A stretch of DNA of 64,000 bases from Oceanobacillus timonensis (GTDB taxonomy: Bacteria > Bacillota > Bacilli > Bacillales > Amphibacillaceae): assembly GCF_900166635.1 (NCBI RefSeq), contig NZ_LT800497.1, forward strand, positions 1,154,303-1,218,302. Direction: 5' to 3'. Position 1 is the stretch's first letter; each line of letters starts with the position of its first letter. A program made the position numbers and the translations under genes. The notes under the pieces were generated by a model. That model worked only from the letters and a program-made list of their open reading frames with translations. It made no database searches and was not told the DNA's origin. Positions 18,030 to 27,388 of the stretch are shown here, piece after piece.

Positions 18030-18179
18030 AGTAAAGGGAACGAAAGTATATAATTTTTGGCTCTACCGCAGTATTTCAAACTATATTATTTTAAAAGACT
18101 AAAAAAGTAAATTTATCTGTATAAGATGTTGGAGATAGTAGCTTTTCAGAGATAAGAACCTTATTCTTCTCCTATATTT

Positions 18180-18549
18180 ACCTTAGAGGGTTTCAGTGAA
18201 TTAGTGCGGTTAGAGCTTGCTATGTATGGTATAGATGTCATTTTAGTGGAGCTAGGTGCATATCAGATAGATTTTTGGGCGAAGGGATTTATCCATATAG
18301 AGCATACAAGCCGGATAAATTCTCTTTACCAGCAACCAATGAAATAAGTATTGTCATTTGGTCAGGAATTGACGCAACATGCAGGTCAGCCGATTGATGT
18401 GGCAAAAAACAGTACAAATTACAGCAAAACGTAAGCCTCGACTGCGTTATGCAATGGCTAGAGGATCGATACTAGCCATTGTGTTAAAAGTTTTGGTTCA
18501 TTGGAAACTATTTGAAGCAATTATTGTTCATCAATTAAGTAAAAAGTAA
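18180..18549 (+). pseudogene. Decayed short-chain dehydrogenase (C-terminal part)
   Basis: Three successive frames encode pieces of one protein. 18189-18329 gives GFSELVRLELAMYGIDVILV followed by ELGAYQIDFWAKGF, the classical segment after the SDR active site. A second frame continues (LSFGQELTQHA...). A third gives ITAKRKPRLRYAMARGS and a typical SDR tail ending in TAA at 18547-18549. The frames are broken by a stop and two frameshifts, and the N-terminal Rossmann and catalytic parts are gone. The best relatives I recall are YusZ-like SDR oxidoreductases. Confidence 0.75.
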
Positions 18550-18634
18550 AGAGAAATATAAAACTTCATTTAAGAATAACAGGATAATTAGGTAAGTTAT
18601 ATAGGGATTAAGTATAGAAAAAGAAGAAAAAACA

Positions 18635-18934
18635 ATGAATAGCAACTTAATTGTAAGAAAAGTAGATGAATTAGGCAGATAGAGTAGTTATTCCAAAAAA
18701 ACTGCGAATACGCTTGATATCAAGATAAAAGATTCAATGGAAATCTTCGTAGATGATGAAAGAATTGTGTTACAAAAATATACACCAGTGACAGCGTGTA
18801 TGGTGACGAGAGAAGTAGATATAGATTACCTTACCTTTGCTGATGGATAGAGTAAATTAACACTTAGTCGAGAAACGGCTTAGGAAATTTTGCAGGAAAT
18901 AAAGCAGAAACAAGGACTGCGAAAATGCCGGTGA
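18635..18934 (+). pseudogene. Decayed AbrB/Abh-like transition-state regulator
   Basis: The frame starting ATG at 18635 reads NLIVRKVDELGR, then a TAG and a locally shifted stretch. In the shifted frame GTAGTTATTCCA gives VVIP, as in AbrB. It then returns to DSMEIFVDDERIVLQKY and TPVTACMVTREVD, which closely follow AbrB/Abh. Three in-frame stops (within the DNA-binding strand, after FADG, and after SRETA) and compensating small indels show that the gene is dead. Functional AbrB is a DNA-binding swapped-hairpin regulator of stationary-phase genes; an intact copy presumably exists elsewhere. Confidence 0.85.
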
Positions 18935-18968
18935 TTTTTCTTTAACGAGTTCAAGTTCCTTTAATTAA

Positions 18969-19283
18969 TCTATTAATTTAGGTTTAGAAGGTGATTCTAT
19001 TCAGGTGTTCTCCTGTGCAGGAGATACCATACTAGATTCAGGCGACCGCTATTATTTAGAATTGTCAGTAGAAATTCATAAAATTTATATCAGTCGTTCA
19101 AGCTATGCTCTGTATAGAGAACCAAAAGAAGAATATTATGAACAAACTATTAAATTATAATATCTTGAATATTATGAGAAACGGATTGTTTCGAGTGATA
19201 ATGAAAGAAATAGATTTGGTGTTAAAGATCCGATGAACGTTGATGATGTAGTAGAAACAGATTTTTTAAAGTGTAGCAGTTGA
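18969..19283 (+). pseudogene. Gene remnant of unknown family with one internal stop
   Basis: A single frame from 18969 to TGA at 19281-19283 is interrupted only by TAA at 19158. It encodes DSIQVFSCAGDTILDSGDR, then YYLELSVEIHKIYISRSSYA and, after the stop, a charged tail with KDPMNVDDVVETDF. It has no start codon or ribosome site. The composition is that of a real protein, but no family was recognised. Confidence 0.4.
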
Positions 19284-19308
19284 AAACAATAGGATAGCAA
19301 ACATAATT

Positions 19309-19356
19309 AAAACCCGAATCTAACCAGTGAAGTTAACATTCGGGTTTTTATTTTTT
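19309..19356. terminator. Terminator facing the GH94 gene end
   Basis: AAAACCCGAAT (19309-19319) pairs with ATTCGGGTTTT (19338-19348) and runs into TTTATTTTTT on the plus strand. On the minus strand the T tract is shorter, but the site lies about 70 bases past the GH94 stop, so it may act in both directions. Confidence 0.75.
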
Positions 19357-19422
19357 GATAGGATACTTCCCCACTGGTAGAAGTATCACTGCATGTTCAA
19401 GTTTACTTTTTAAAGGGACATA

Positions 19423-22400
19423 TTACATATAAATATCTATCCGGTTGGTTTGGCTATCTGTTAATAATGCTGCTACATCTTCTTTATCTAATTGGAATCC
19501 GCCCATGCGGTAAGGGTTATTTAATGTGACTGTCTGGATGTCTTGGCCATTTACCACTACCTTGCGTTCTACTTCGGTCTGATGATAAACGAAGGTGACT
19601 GGTTTGTTCAGACAGTGGAAATCAAACTGAAGACCATTTAGTTCAGCTTCAAGTACAGGATCAATAATGATATGATCTTGTACTTCTCGAATTCCTAGAG
19701 CATTAGAAATAAGTTGGTTCATATAGATTCCGGGACCGCTGGAGTAGATACGCCAGCCCCCTTTTACAGTTGCCTTTCCTGTACGAAGTTTCTCAAACTC
19801 TTTGGCTGCTTGGTAGCGTGTAGCAAATTTACCGTCGGAACTACTAAAATAGGCATTGCTTTGACGAAGCTCGGCATTAGCTACAACATCTTTGATACCG
19901 ACTGGATTAATGACAGCTAACCCTTGCCATACTTCATTTGGTTTCCCCAATTTGGCCATGGCTTCAATGAAACGAATATGGGCATGTACATATTGAAGGC
20001 CGATTTCACGCCCGAAGTTACTTGCTTGTTCAGCACGTTTGAAATGAGTGCTAACACCTCCATTGTATGGAGCTGGTTGGCTCATAAGACGTACGCCATC
20101 TGGGAAATACAGCTTATTTCTAATTAATTGATAATGATCTTCTGCTTGCTCCTTCGTGAATAACTCACTAATAATCGCACGTTGCATCGGTAATAAGCGA
20201 TATTGTATGCCCGTGCGTTGATCAGAAGGGTGCAGTATTTTTTCGGCATGGGCAGTATCTTCCATGTAAATAAATCCAGGCATTACTTTGTCGTCTAACA
20301 TATACGTTTTGACATCTTGTTGGATGGATTGAGCTAATTTTTCCCATTTTGCAGTTTGTGTATAGCCGTGTTTTTTACTGATTTTGGCCATTTTGGTTAA
20401 TGATTGATACAGTAATGCGGTTGTCCATGAACTAACCATATTTGTTTTGAATGCTGGGTTAGCAGGCTGTAATGTATCATCCCAATCTCCGTCATCATAA
20501 GCAGGCAGATAGGTGCCGTGCAAAAAGTTTTGTTCCATATATTCTATTTGTTTTTCAATATGATGCCACAAAGAATATTGCTCTGTGGTGAAATGTTTTT
20601 CCGTGTGATCCATATAAGCGAGCTTTTCTTCTAATATAGAAGTATCCCCGGTAGCTTCTAAATAGTCACCAATTACTTTCAATGGCCAAACAATTACGTC
20701 TCCGTGGCTTTCTTCCTGTTGAGTAGAGGTATATTGATCAAACATAAACCATTGCGGCCAATTACCTTTATCTTGATATTGGTGAGAGTACACGCTTTGA
20801 ATAATATCTCTCACGATTTGATAGTTCCCTGTTGACATAAAATATTCAAGAGGCCCTTGATTTACATCTCTCGTTCCCCAGGCAGCTCCGCCATATTGTT
20901 CTAAACCGTGAGGATTAGAGAAATGAACCAGCATATTGTGCGTATACCACCAGGCAAGTGTATTCAGTTTCTCCATCGCAGGTTGTTTGGAACCGTCAAT
21001 CTCTAAATGGAACCCTCTTAATAACTGTTGGTAAAATTTGCGGTATCGTTCCGTTTCTTGTGCGAAATCCATTACTTTTAATGATGATACAGGCTTTCGT
21101 ACATCTCCTTGAATCGTTACCGTAAATTGACTAGTAGCAGTTAATTCAGCAACTAAAAGAGAGGCTTCCTTTGATTGGACGTTTGACACTAGTAATCGTT
21201 CATCCTGAAACGTCACGTCACTTCCGGTAATCATTAATTGAAAATGTAGATCAGGGTACACTGATTCGTCCTTCTGTTTTTTTTCAAAATAGGCAAAAGA
21301 ATCTTCTGTTTGCATAGTAGAAAGAAATGGTTCTGTGATTTGTTGTGTCAGAATGTAAGGATATGCTTTGCCTGATTTCGATTCTACTTGAAGCTGGACT
21401 TGTTTTTGGTCTAACATAGTAAAATTAGTAACGATAATCAGATCTTCTGCTGTTTTGTAATACCAACGTGTATAATTAAAGCCAATTTCAAATAAAGAAG
21501 GCATGGTTAATAGTTGGTATTGTTCGTTTAGCTTGATATAGAGACGCTGCCCGGCAGTTTTTAAACGGTTAAGCGGATTACGAGAATTAGTCATCCACTT
21601 ATTGAATTCGACATTGCCGGCTGATACCTGAGAATTGAATATTCCATACATATAAGAAGTGGACGTAAAGACATCGTCTCGAACTTTTTCATTATTTCCG
21701 TTTAATAAGATATGTCCATGCGGACGTTCAAGTAATTGTTCTTTTTCTTTTAACACAACATGTTCATACGTATTCGTGAAAAAGGATAACAACTGACCAT
21801 CCTGATATTCTTCTAATTTTCGTTCAGGGAAATAGTCAGTTATTTCCTTGGCTGTCATAGAATCGGCCTGAAGTGGTTCTGCAAACGCATCAGACCATGT
21901 TAACGTTGGTTTGGTCTCATAGTTTGTTTCCTGTTTACTCATTTCTTGCCAAGCTAGTTGTATTTCATCAACAAACTCTTGTTGAGTCACCGCTTCTGGA
22001 TGATTCGGCTGGAAATGTCCATAGAATACAAATTGTTGTTCGCCATTCAACAGAAAGGTTTCAGATTGAAGTGCGGTATATGCAAATTCGTACTGATAAA
22101 TTTGATTTGCTATTTGCTGCTGTGTTAATGCCTCTGGCTGATTGGTAGTTTTATAAGATAAACCAAAAAATTGAAAGCCATCCGTAGAGTAGCCAATAGT
22201 TTTACCTAATGCGCCTTGTTGTAAGTAAGGATGCTGACCTGCTTGCGGTTGGTTTTGTCTAGCGCTTATTACATGCCCTTGCTGAGGGTTCGTGAAAACC
22301 TGGTAATCAATGTATTGAGAAACGTATGCCTCATTCGCTTGAACAGCTCCTTGATTAGCTAACCCCAAATCTTGCCCATAGATGAGATCAGCTTGCTTCG

Positions 22401-22737
22401 TTTCCCCGGTTAAATTTACTTCCCAGAACCAAGTAGACTGGTGCAAGTGAAAAATCACCTCATAATCAACGTGTGCAACATTTCCTGTCCACTTTGCCTT
22501 GTTTACTCCTATTGAAAAAGTGCTGTTGGAATGTACGCCTAATAAAGGTGTGGCAGAAATATTACCGTCTTCTTCAAATATACGTAGATATATATTCTGT
22601 AAGGAACCGTCTAGGCTGTTCGATAAAATTTGATTAATGAGAATATCTCCGTGTTGAATACGATATATATCACCACTATTTAAAAAGGAAATAGTTAATC
22701 TATTGGATGTAAACGAATGTATAAATTGTTCTGTCAT
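19423..22737 (-). CDS. GH94 phosphorylase, probably 1,2-beta-oligoglucan phosphorylase
   Basis: A very large cytoplasmic protein (1104 residues from the chosen start). The N-terminal half is beta-rich, and an alpha/alpha-barrel follows. Its motif GGAAWGTRDVNQGPLEYF carries the GH94 general-acid aspartate (Asp624 in this numbering). Length and flanking sequence fit the 1,2-beta-oligoglucan phosphorylase subgroup (SOGP, about 1100 residues), which splits sophorooligosaccharides with phosphate to glucose 1-phosphate. The neighbouring GH3, importer and LacI genes have the same make-up as the Listeria innocua SOGP locus. An ATG at 22761 overlaps the GH3 stop (TAATG) but lacks a ribosome site; ATG at 22737 has AGAAAGG with 9-base spacing. 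Confidence 0.85.
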   Translation of the reverse strand: MTEQFIHSFTSNRLTISFLNSGDIYRIQHGDILINQILSNSLDGSLQNIYLRIFEEDGNISATPLLGVHSNSTFSIGVNKAKWTGNVAHVDYEVIFHLHQSTWFWEVNLTGETKQADLIYGQDLGLANQGAVQANEAYVSQYIDYQVFTNPQQGHVISARQNQPQAGQHPYLQQGALGKTIGYSTDGFQFFGLSYKTTNQPEALTQQQIANQIYQYEFAYTALQSETFLLNGEQQFVFYGHFQPNHPEAVTQQEFVDEIQLAWQEMSKQETNYETKPTLTWSDAFAEPLQADSMTAKEITDYFPERKLEEYQDGQLLSFFTNTYEHVVLKEKEQLLERPHGHILLNGNNEKVRDDVFTSTSYMYGIFNSQVSAGNVEFNKWMTNSRNPLNRLKTAGQRLYIKLNEQYQLLTMPSLFEIGFNYTRWYYKTAEDLIIVTNFTMLDQKQVQLQVESKSGKAYPYILTQQITEPFLSTMQTEDSFAYFEKKQKDESVYPDLHFQLMITGSDVTFQDERLLVSNVQSKEASLLVAELTATSQFTVTIQGDVRKPVSSLKVMDFAQETERYRKFYQQLLRGFHLEIDGSKQPAMEKLNTLAWWYTHNMLVHFSNPHGLEQYGGAAWGTRDVNQGPLEYFMSTGNYQIVRDIIQSVYSHQYQDKGNWPQWFMFDQYTSTQQEESHGDVIVWPLKVIGDYLEATGDTSILEEKLAYMDHTEKHFTTEQYSLWHHIEKQIEYMEQNFLHGTYLPAYDDGDWDDTLQPANPAFKTNMVSSWTTALLYQSLTKMAKISKKHGYTQTAKWEKLAQSIQQDVKTYMLDDKVMPGFIYMEDTAHAEKILHPSDQRTGIQYRLLPMQRAIISELFTKEQAEDHYQLIRNKLYFPDGVRLMSQPAPYNGGVSTHFKRAEQASNFGREIGLQYVHAHIRFIEAMAKLGKPNEVWQGLAVINPVGIKDVVANAELRQSNAYFSSSDGKFATRYQAAKEFEKLRTGKATVKGGWRIYSSGPGIYMNQLISNALGIREVQDHIIIDPVLEAELNGLQFDFHCLNKPVTFVYHQTEVERKVVVNGQDIQTVTLNNPYRMGGFQLDKEDVAALLTDSQTNRIDIYM

Positions 22738-22760
22738 TGTTGTCACTGCCTTTCTATCCA

Positions 22761-24914
22761 TTAAATTAATCGAAATGATTGACTGGTTGTTTCTTTACTA
22801 TTTGGCCCTACAAATATATTGAATTCACCTGGATCACTTGTGTAACTCATATCTGCATGATAATAGCGAAGTTGTTCTTCCGTTAAAGTAAATTGCACTT
22901 CTTTCGTTTCTCCTGCACCTAAGTTGATTTTTTGGAAACCTTTTAATTCTTTCACAGGTCTTACTACTTCTCCAACTACATCCTGAATATAAAGCTGTAC
23001 TGTTTCTGCTCCGGAACGTCTGCCTTTATTGCTTACCTTGATGGAAATAGTCAAAGTATCGTCAGTTTTCAATTGATCAGTAGAAAGCTGAAGCTCTTGA
23101 TAAGAAAAAGTAGTATAACTTAAGCCATAGCCAAATGGAAACAATGGTTCATTAGGGCTGTCGAGATACTGGGATACATATCTTACTTGTGCATCAGCAG
23201 CACCTTTAGGTCGACCGGTATTGTAATGATTGTAGTAGACAGGTACTTGTCCAACACTATAAGGGAAGGACATGGTTAATTTTCCTGAGAAGTTCTGGTC
23301 TCCATATAGCAGATCAGCTAATGCATTTCCTCCTTCTGTACCAGGGAACCAAGCTTCTACCAACGCATCGGAATGTTCTATGACACCGTGTAAGTCAAGT
23401 GGACGTCCATTAAATAAAATCGTTACAATGGGTTTCTCTAGTTTGGCCAAAGCAGCTAGTAAGTGCAACTGTGCTTCAGGTAACTGAATGTCTGTTAATG
23501 AACCTGCTTCACCACTCATAATAGAATCTTCCCCTAAAGCTACGACTATTACATCTGCTTTTTTCCCAATTTGGATTGCTTCCTCTAATGAACTAGAATT
23601 AATATTTTCTACTTCGCAACCTTTGGATATCAATAATTCTTGTTCTGCTTTTTTCCCCATTCCTTGTTGGAGTGTCACAGCATCTTCTTTGGAACCTAGC
23701 CAAGACCATTGCCCAAGGATATCGCCGCTGTTAGCAAATGGACCAATTAAGGCCACTTTCTGTGAGGTAGTTAAAGGCAAGACCTGTTCATTCTTTAATA
23801 GTACCGAGCTTTCGGCAGCAACTTGTTTGGTTGCTGTTCGATGGGACGGCGACATAATTACCTCTTCTTCTTTAGCAGCATCTGCTCCGCGATATGGATT
23901 TTCAAATAAACCTAAGTCTTCTTTTAACTGAAGGATGCGTAAGACAGACTGATTAATTATACTTTCTTCGATGTTGCCGGTTTCTACTAGCTCATGAAGG
24001 TGGCTGATATAACAATCGGTCATCATTTCAATATCTGTTCCCGCACGTAGTGTTTTAGCAGCTGCTTCCGCTTTATCCGCTGCCACCCCATGTGGAATCA
24101 GCTCTTTTACTGCTCCCCAATCAGAAATCATTACACCGTCAAAGCCCCATTCTTGACGAAGGAGTCCATTCATTAAGGTTTGATTTGCGGTAGCAGGAAT
24201 TCCATCTATGGTGTTAAAAGAAGACATCATCATTTTACAGCCTTCGTCGAGTGCTGCCTTATAAGCAGGTAAATATAATTCTTGAAGTTGCCGATCAGAC
24301 ATATTTACCGTATTATAATCACGTCCGCCTTCTGCTGCTCCATATGCAGCGAAATGTTTCACACAAGCTGCTACATGTTCGGTGCTTTCTTTTAAGTTAT
24401 TACCTTGAAAACCACGTACTTGTGCCTTGGCAAATTCGCTGTTTAAATAGAGATCTTCTCCGGTAGTTTCCATAACCCTGCCCCATCTAGGGTCTCTTAC
24501 AAGGTCTACCATAGGAGCAAAAGTGACATGAATCCCGGAAACTGCTGCCTCTTTAGCGGCAATGCGTGCACTCTCTTCTGCGAGCTGTGTATTCCATGAA
24601 CAACCGATTGCTAATGGGATTGGAAAGATTGTTTTATATCCATGTACCACATCAGACATAAACAATAATGGTATTTTTAGCCGGTTCTCTTCTAAGTGTT
24701 TCTCTTGTATAGCGCGAATATTTGCTGCACCAGAGGCGCCAAGAACAGAACCAGTATTTTTAATATTTTCTTCTCCAATATTCATAGCTAACATAGGACC
24801 GGTAATTTCACCTGCATCTTTGGCGCCCTTAAAGAAAGGTGTTGCAAGTTGTGTTAATTGATCAATTTTTTCTTGTAACGTCATTTGATTTAGTAAGCTT
24901 TCTAACTTGGACAT
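22761..24914 (-). CDS. GH3 beta-glucosidase, probably sophorose-active
   Basis: A 717-residue, three-domain GH3 enzyme without signal peptide. The TIM barrel has the KHFAAYGAAEGGRDYN region and nucleophile Asp265 in GVMISDWGAV. The alpha/beta sandwich has VIVVALGEDSIMSGEAGS. The C-terminal fibronectin III domain starts near LTISIKVSNKGRRSGAE. It would hydrolyse beta-linked disaccharides left by the adjacent GH94 enzyme, as the related Listeria Lin1840 enzyme does with sophorose. In-frame codons run to 24938, but AAGGAGG at 24922-24928 sets ATG 24914. The next gene starts within its stop codon. Confidence 0.92.
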   Translation of the reverse strand: MSKLESLLNQMTLQEKIDQLTQLATPFFKGAKDAGEITGPMLAMNIGEENIKNTGSVLGASGAANIRAIQEKHLEENRLKIPLLFMSDVVHGYKTIFPIPLAIGCSWNTQLAEESARIAAKEAAVSGIHVTFAPMVDLVRDPRWGRVMETTGEDLYLNSEFAKAQVRGFQGNNLKESTEHVAACVKHFAAYGAAEGGRDYNTVNMSDRQLQELYLPAYKAALDEGCKMMMSSFNTIDGIPATANQTLMNGLLRQEWGFDGVMISDWGAVKELIPHGVAADKAEAAAKTLRAGTDIEMMTDCYISHLHELVETGNIEESIINQSVLRILQLKEDLGLFENPYRGADAAKEEEVIMSPSHRTATKQVAAESSVLLKNEQVLPLTTSQKVALIGPFANSGDILGQWSWLGSKEDAVTLQQGMGKKAEQELLISKGCEVENINSSSLEEAIQIGKKADVIVVALGEDSIMSGEAGSLTDIQLPEAQLHLLAALAKLEKPIVTILFNGRPLDLHGVIEHSDALVEAWFPGTEGGNALADLLYGDQNFSGKLTMSFPYSVGQVPVYYNHYNTGRPKGAADAQVRYVSQYLDSPNEPLFPFGYGLSYTTFSYQELQLSTDQLKTDDTLTISIKVSNKGRRSGAETVQLYIQDVVGEVVRPVKELKGFQKINLGAGETKEVQFTLTEEQLRYYHADMSYTSDPGEFNIFVGPNSKETTSQSFRLI

Positions 24915-24967
24915 AAATAATTCCTCCTTCATTATCACGTACTATAAGTATGAGAATAATCATTGTA

Positions 24968-24977
24968 GAAACGTTTC
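24968..24977. promoter_or_regulatory. LacI-family operator on the GH3/GH94 side
   Basis: GAAACGTTTC is a 10-base palindrome, in the context AGAAACGTTTCA, 54 bases upstream of the GH3 start. It shares its core with TGAAACGTTTCA at 25107-25118 on the importer side, so one repressor, likely the LacI protein at 28269, would control both arms. Confidence 0.7.
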
Positions 24978-25069
24978 ATCAATGATTAAAACTATCCACA
25001 TTTATATTAATTGTTTTTAATTACTAGTATGCATAGTTTTATATTAGGTTACGTAAAAAAAAAAGATAC

Positions 25070-25098
25070 TTGCATGCGTTTACAAATTTAATTATAAT
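25070..25098 (+). promoter_or_regulatory. Promoter of the sophorooligosaccharide-type importer, overlapped by a cre-like site
   Basis: TTGCAT (25070-25075) and TATAAT (25093-25098) are 17 bases apart. The bases 25070-25084 (TTGCATGCGTTTACA) match the cre consensus at 14 of 15 positions and cover the -35 box, so CcpA repression is likely. Confidence 0.75.
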
Positions 25099-25106
25099 GA
25101 AATTGA

Positions 25107-25118
25107 TGAAACGTTTCA
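25107..25118. promoter_or_regulatory. LacI-family operator on the importer side
   Basis: TGAAACGTTTCA is a perfect 12-base palindrome immediately after the predicted transcription start of the promoter at 25070-25098, an ideal repressor position. Confidence 0.8.
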
Positions 25119-25208
25119 ACAGTTTTGAGCAAAAATATGAAAAAAGATACGAATGGATGATGAGGAGTTGGCGTGCGAAGCATAAATAATAAATTAGGAG
25201 GGAAAACG

Positions 25209-26429
25209 TTGACGGCAAAGAAAAAACTATTAGGATTGCTTTTGTTTGGTGTAGTGATGAATTTGGCAGCGTGTTCTTCAGATGAGTCGAATACGGATGA
25301 GAATACTATTCGAGTTTGGACAATGTCTGATGGATTAGACGAGTTTGTGACAGAGTATGAAGAAGAGACTGGAATAAATGTCGAAGTACAGACAATACCC
25401 TGGGATAATGCGCACGATAAATTAGTGACAGCAGTGGCTTCTGGAGAAGGACCAGATGTTTTGCAAATAGGTTCGACCTGGATAGAAGAATTTGCAGAAG
25501 CGGGTACCTTTATGGATTTGACCGATTATATTGACAATTACGAGAATTTAAGTCCGAAAAACTTCTATGAGAGTTCGGTTGCTTTCACAGATTTTGAGGG
25601 AGAGACGGTTGGGATACCTTGGTATGTTGATACGCGGGTGTTATTTTATCGGACTGACATACTGGCAGATGTAGGTTATCCGGAAGGTCCAGCTACATGG
25701 GAGGAAATGATCGATGCCTCAGAACAATTAGCAGCACGTGGAGATGATCAATATGCGATAGATTTAGAATTTGATGATATACACTTTCCCTATATATTTG
25801 CCTGGCAGCACGGTTGGGAGTATGAGATGGATAAGGAAGCGGATAATTTTGAAAAATCAAGTTTTCGTGATGCGATAGCATTATATCAATTATTTTACGA
25901 TAATGGCTATTCTCAACTAGGAGAAGGGAAGGAATTCTTCCAATCGTTTAGTGACGGATCGAAGCCGATGTTCTTTAGTGGACCATGGGATGTCCACACG
26001 ATTCAAGACAGAGTGCCGGAAATTGAAGGAGACTGGAGTACACGTGTCATGCCATCTGCCGAGAATAACGATTCAATGATGGGAGGTGCCCATTTAACGG
26101 TATTCCATAACTCTCAAAAAAGGGAACAAGCACTAGATTTTATTAATTGGATGGCTGATTCAGAAACACAGGTGAAATGGTACGAGTTTATTGGAGAATT
26201 GCCAGCTAATCTGGAAGCTTGGGACGATCCAATCCTTGCCGATGATGAGATGATGAGCACGTTTGGTGAGCAGTTAGAAGCTACACCATCATCACCAGTT
26301 GTTCCACATTATGAACGAATCGGTGGTGAACTTTTAGATAGTTTAGAGAAAATCATTCGTGGCGGTGAAGATATTGACGAGTCTCTGGAAGAATTTATTA
26401 GTCAAGCGGATAGTATTCTGAATAGATAA
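25209..26429 (+). CDS. ABC transporter solute-binding lipoprotein, probably for sophorooligosaccharides
   Basis: A 406-residue family 1 solute-binding protein. The signal MTAKKKLLGLLLFGVVMN leads to the lipobox LAAC (lipidated Cys22), and the mature fold begins NTIRVWTMSDGLDEF. GTG 25173 is in frame, but AGGAGGG at 25196-25202 lies 6 bases before TTG 25209, so TTG is taken as the start. It binds the sugar imported by the following permeases. The divergent GH94 and GH3 genes point to beta-1,2-linked glucooligosaccharides, as for the Listeria SO-BP protein; direct ligand residues were not checked. Confidence 0.92.
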   Translation: MTAKKKLLGLLLFGVVMNLAACSSDESNTDENTIRVWTMSDGLDEFVTEYEEETGINVEVQTIPWDNAHDKLVTAVASGEGPDVLQIGSTWIEEFAEAGTFMDLTDYIDNYENLSPKNFYESSVAFTDFEGETVGIPWYVDTRVLFYRTDILADVGYPEGPATWEEMIDASEQLAARGDDQYAIDLEFDDIHFPYIFAWQHGWEYEMDKEADNFEKSSFRDAIALYQLFYDNGYSQLGEGKEFFQSFSDGSKPMFFSGPWDVHTIQDRVPEIEGDWSTRVMPSAENNDSMMGGAHLTVFHNSQKREQALDFINWMADSETQVKWYEFIGELPANLEAWDDPILADDEMMSTFGEQLEATPSSPVVPHYERIGGELLDSLEKIIRGGEDIDESLEEFISQADSILNR

Positions 26430-26489
26430 AGCTGGAAGGAAAAGAAGCTTTTCCTAAATTCACCTATAAAAAGGGAGTGAAAGAAGAAC

Positions 26490-27377
26490 ATGAATAATTT
26501 TAAAATGAAAATGACACCGTTTTTATTTATTGGTCCGGCAGTAATTATTTTAATATTGTTTGCCTTCTTGCCAATCTTGGTGGCATTAGTATTGAGTTTT
26601 ACCGATACCAATCTAGTCGGTCTGGCGAACCATTCCGATATTAATTTCATTGGAATTCGTAACTACATTAATTTGCTTAGTGATGGTAATTTTCTTCAAT
26701 CCATAGGGAACACTTTCTTCTATGTGATTATTGGTGTACCGTTGTCAGTTGGCTCTTCCTTTTTGATTGCGGTATTCCTTCATTCGGTGGGCAGGTGGTT
26801 AGCTTCTACCTTTCGAGTTATTTATTATGTACCGTCTGTTACAAACATTGTGGCGATTGCGGTAGTGTGGGGATTCTTGTATAACCAAGAATATGGGCTG
26901 TTCAACTATTTATTATCTCTAGTTGATATTGGCAGAGTACCTTGGTTGGAGGACCCATTTGTGGCCAAGCTATCTTTAATTTTATTAGCTGTTTGGAAGA
27001 GTAATGGTGTTAGTATGTTAATTTTCTTAGCCGCATTACAATCCATTCCGCGTACGTACTATGAAGCAGCTGATATAGACGGGGCAAATAGGTGGCAAAA
27101 ATTAAGATACATTACCATTCCATCGATGAGTTTTGCAACCTTTTTCGTTACAATTACTACTTTAATCGGCTGGATGCAATTCTTCGAGGAACCGTTTGTA
27201 ATGACAGAGGGTGGACCGTTAAACGGCACAAATTCGATTGCTTTATTTATCTATCAAGAAGGTTTCCAATATAGTGAATTTGGTTATGGTGCTGCTGCCT
27301 CGTTTATTCTGTTCGCATTTATAATTATAGCAACATTGATTCAATTCAAATTCCGAAATAAAGATCAATCATTGTGA
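26490..27377 (+). CDS. Sugar ABC transporter permease (MalF type) of the beta-1,2-glucan locus
   Basis: A 295-residue CUT1 permease with six hydrophobic spans and the EAA loop EAADIDGANRWQKLRYI (about residue 192). It is preceded by AAAGGGAG and lies 60 bases after the binding-protein gene. It pairs with the permease encoded 11 bases downstream. Confidence 0.95.
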   Translation: MNNFKMKMTPFLFIGPAVIILILFAFLPILVALVLSFTDTNLVGLANHSDINFIGIRNYINLLSDGNFLQSIGNTFFYVIIGVPLSVGSSFLIAVFLHSVGRWLASTFRVIYYVPSVTNIVAIAVVWGFLYNQEYGLFNYLLSLVDIGRVPWLEDPFVAKLSLILLAVWKSNGVSMLIFLAALQSIPRTYYEAADIDGANRWQKLRYITIPSMSFATFFVTITTLIGWMQFFEEPFVMTEGGPLNGTNSIALFIYQEGFQYSEFGYGAAASFILFAFIIIATLIQFKFRNKDQSL

Positions 27378-27388
27378 GGTGAGTAATT

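Noticed and set aside
25107..25118. TGAAACGTTTCA as a cre site
   Set aside because: The spacing between TG and CG is one base too short for the CcpA consensus; a LacI-family operator fits better. The cre-like site is at 25070-25084.
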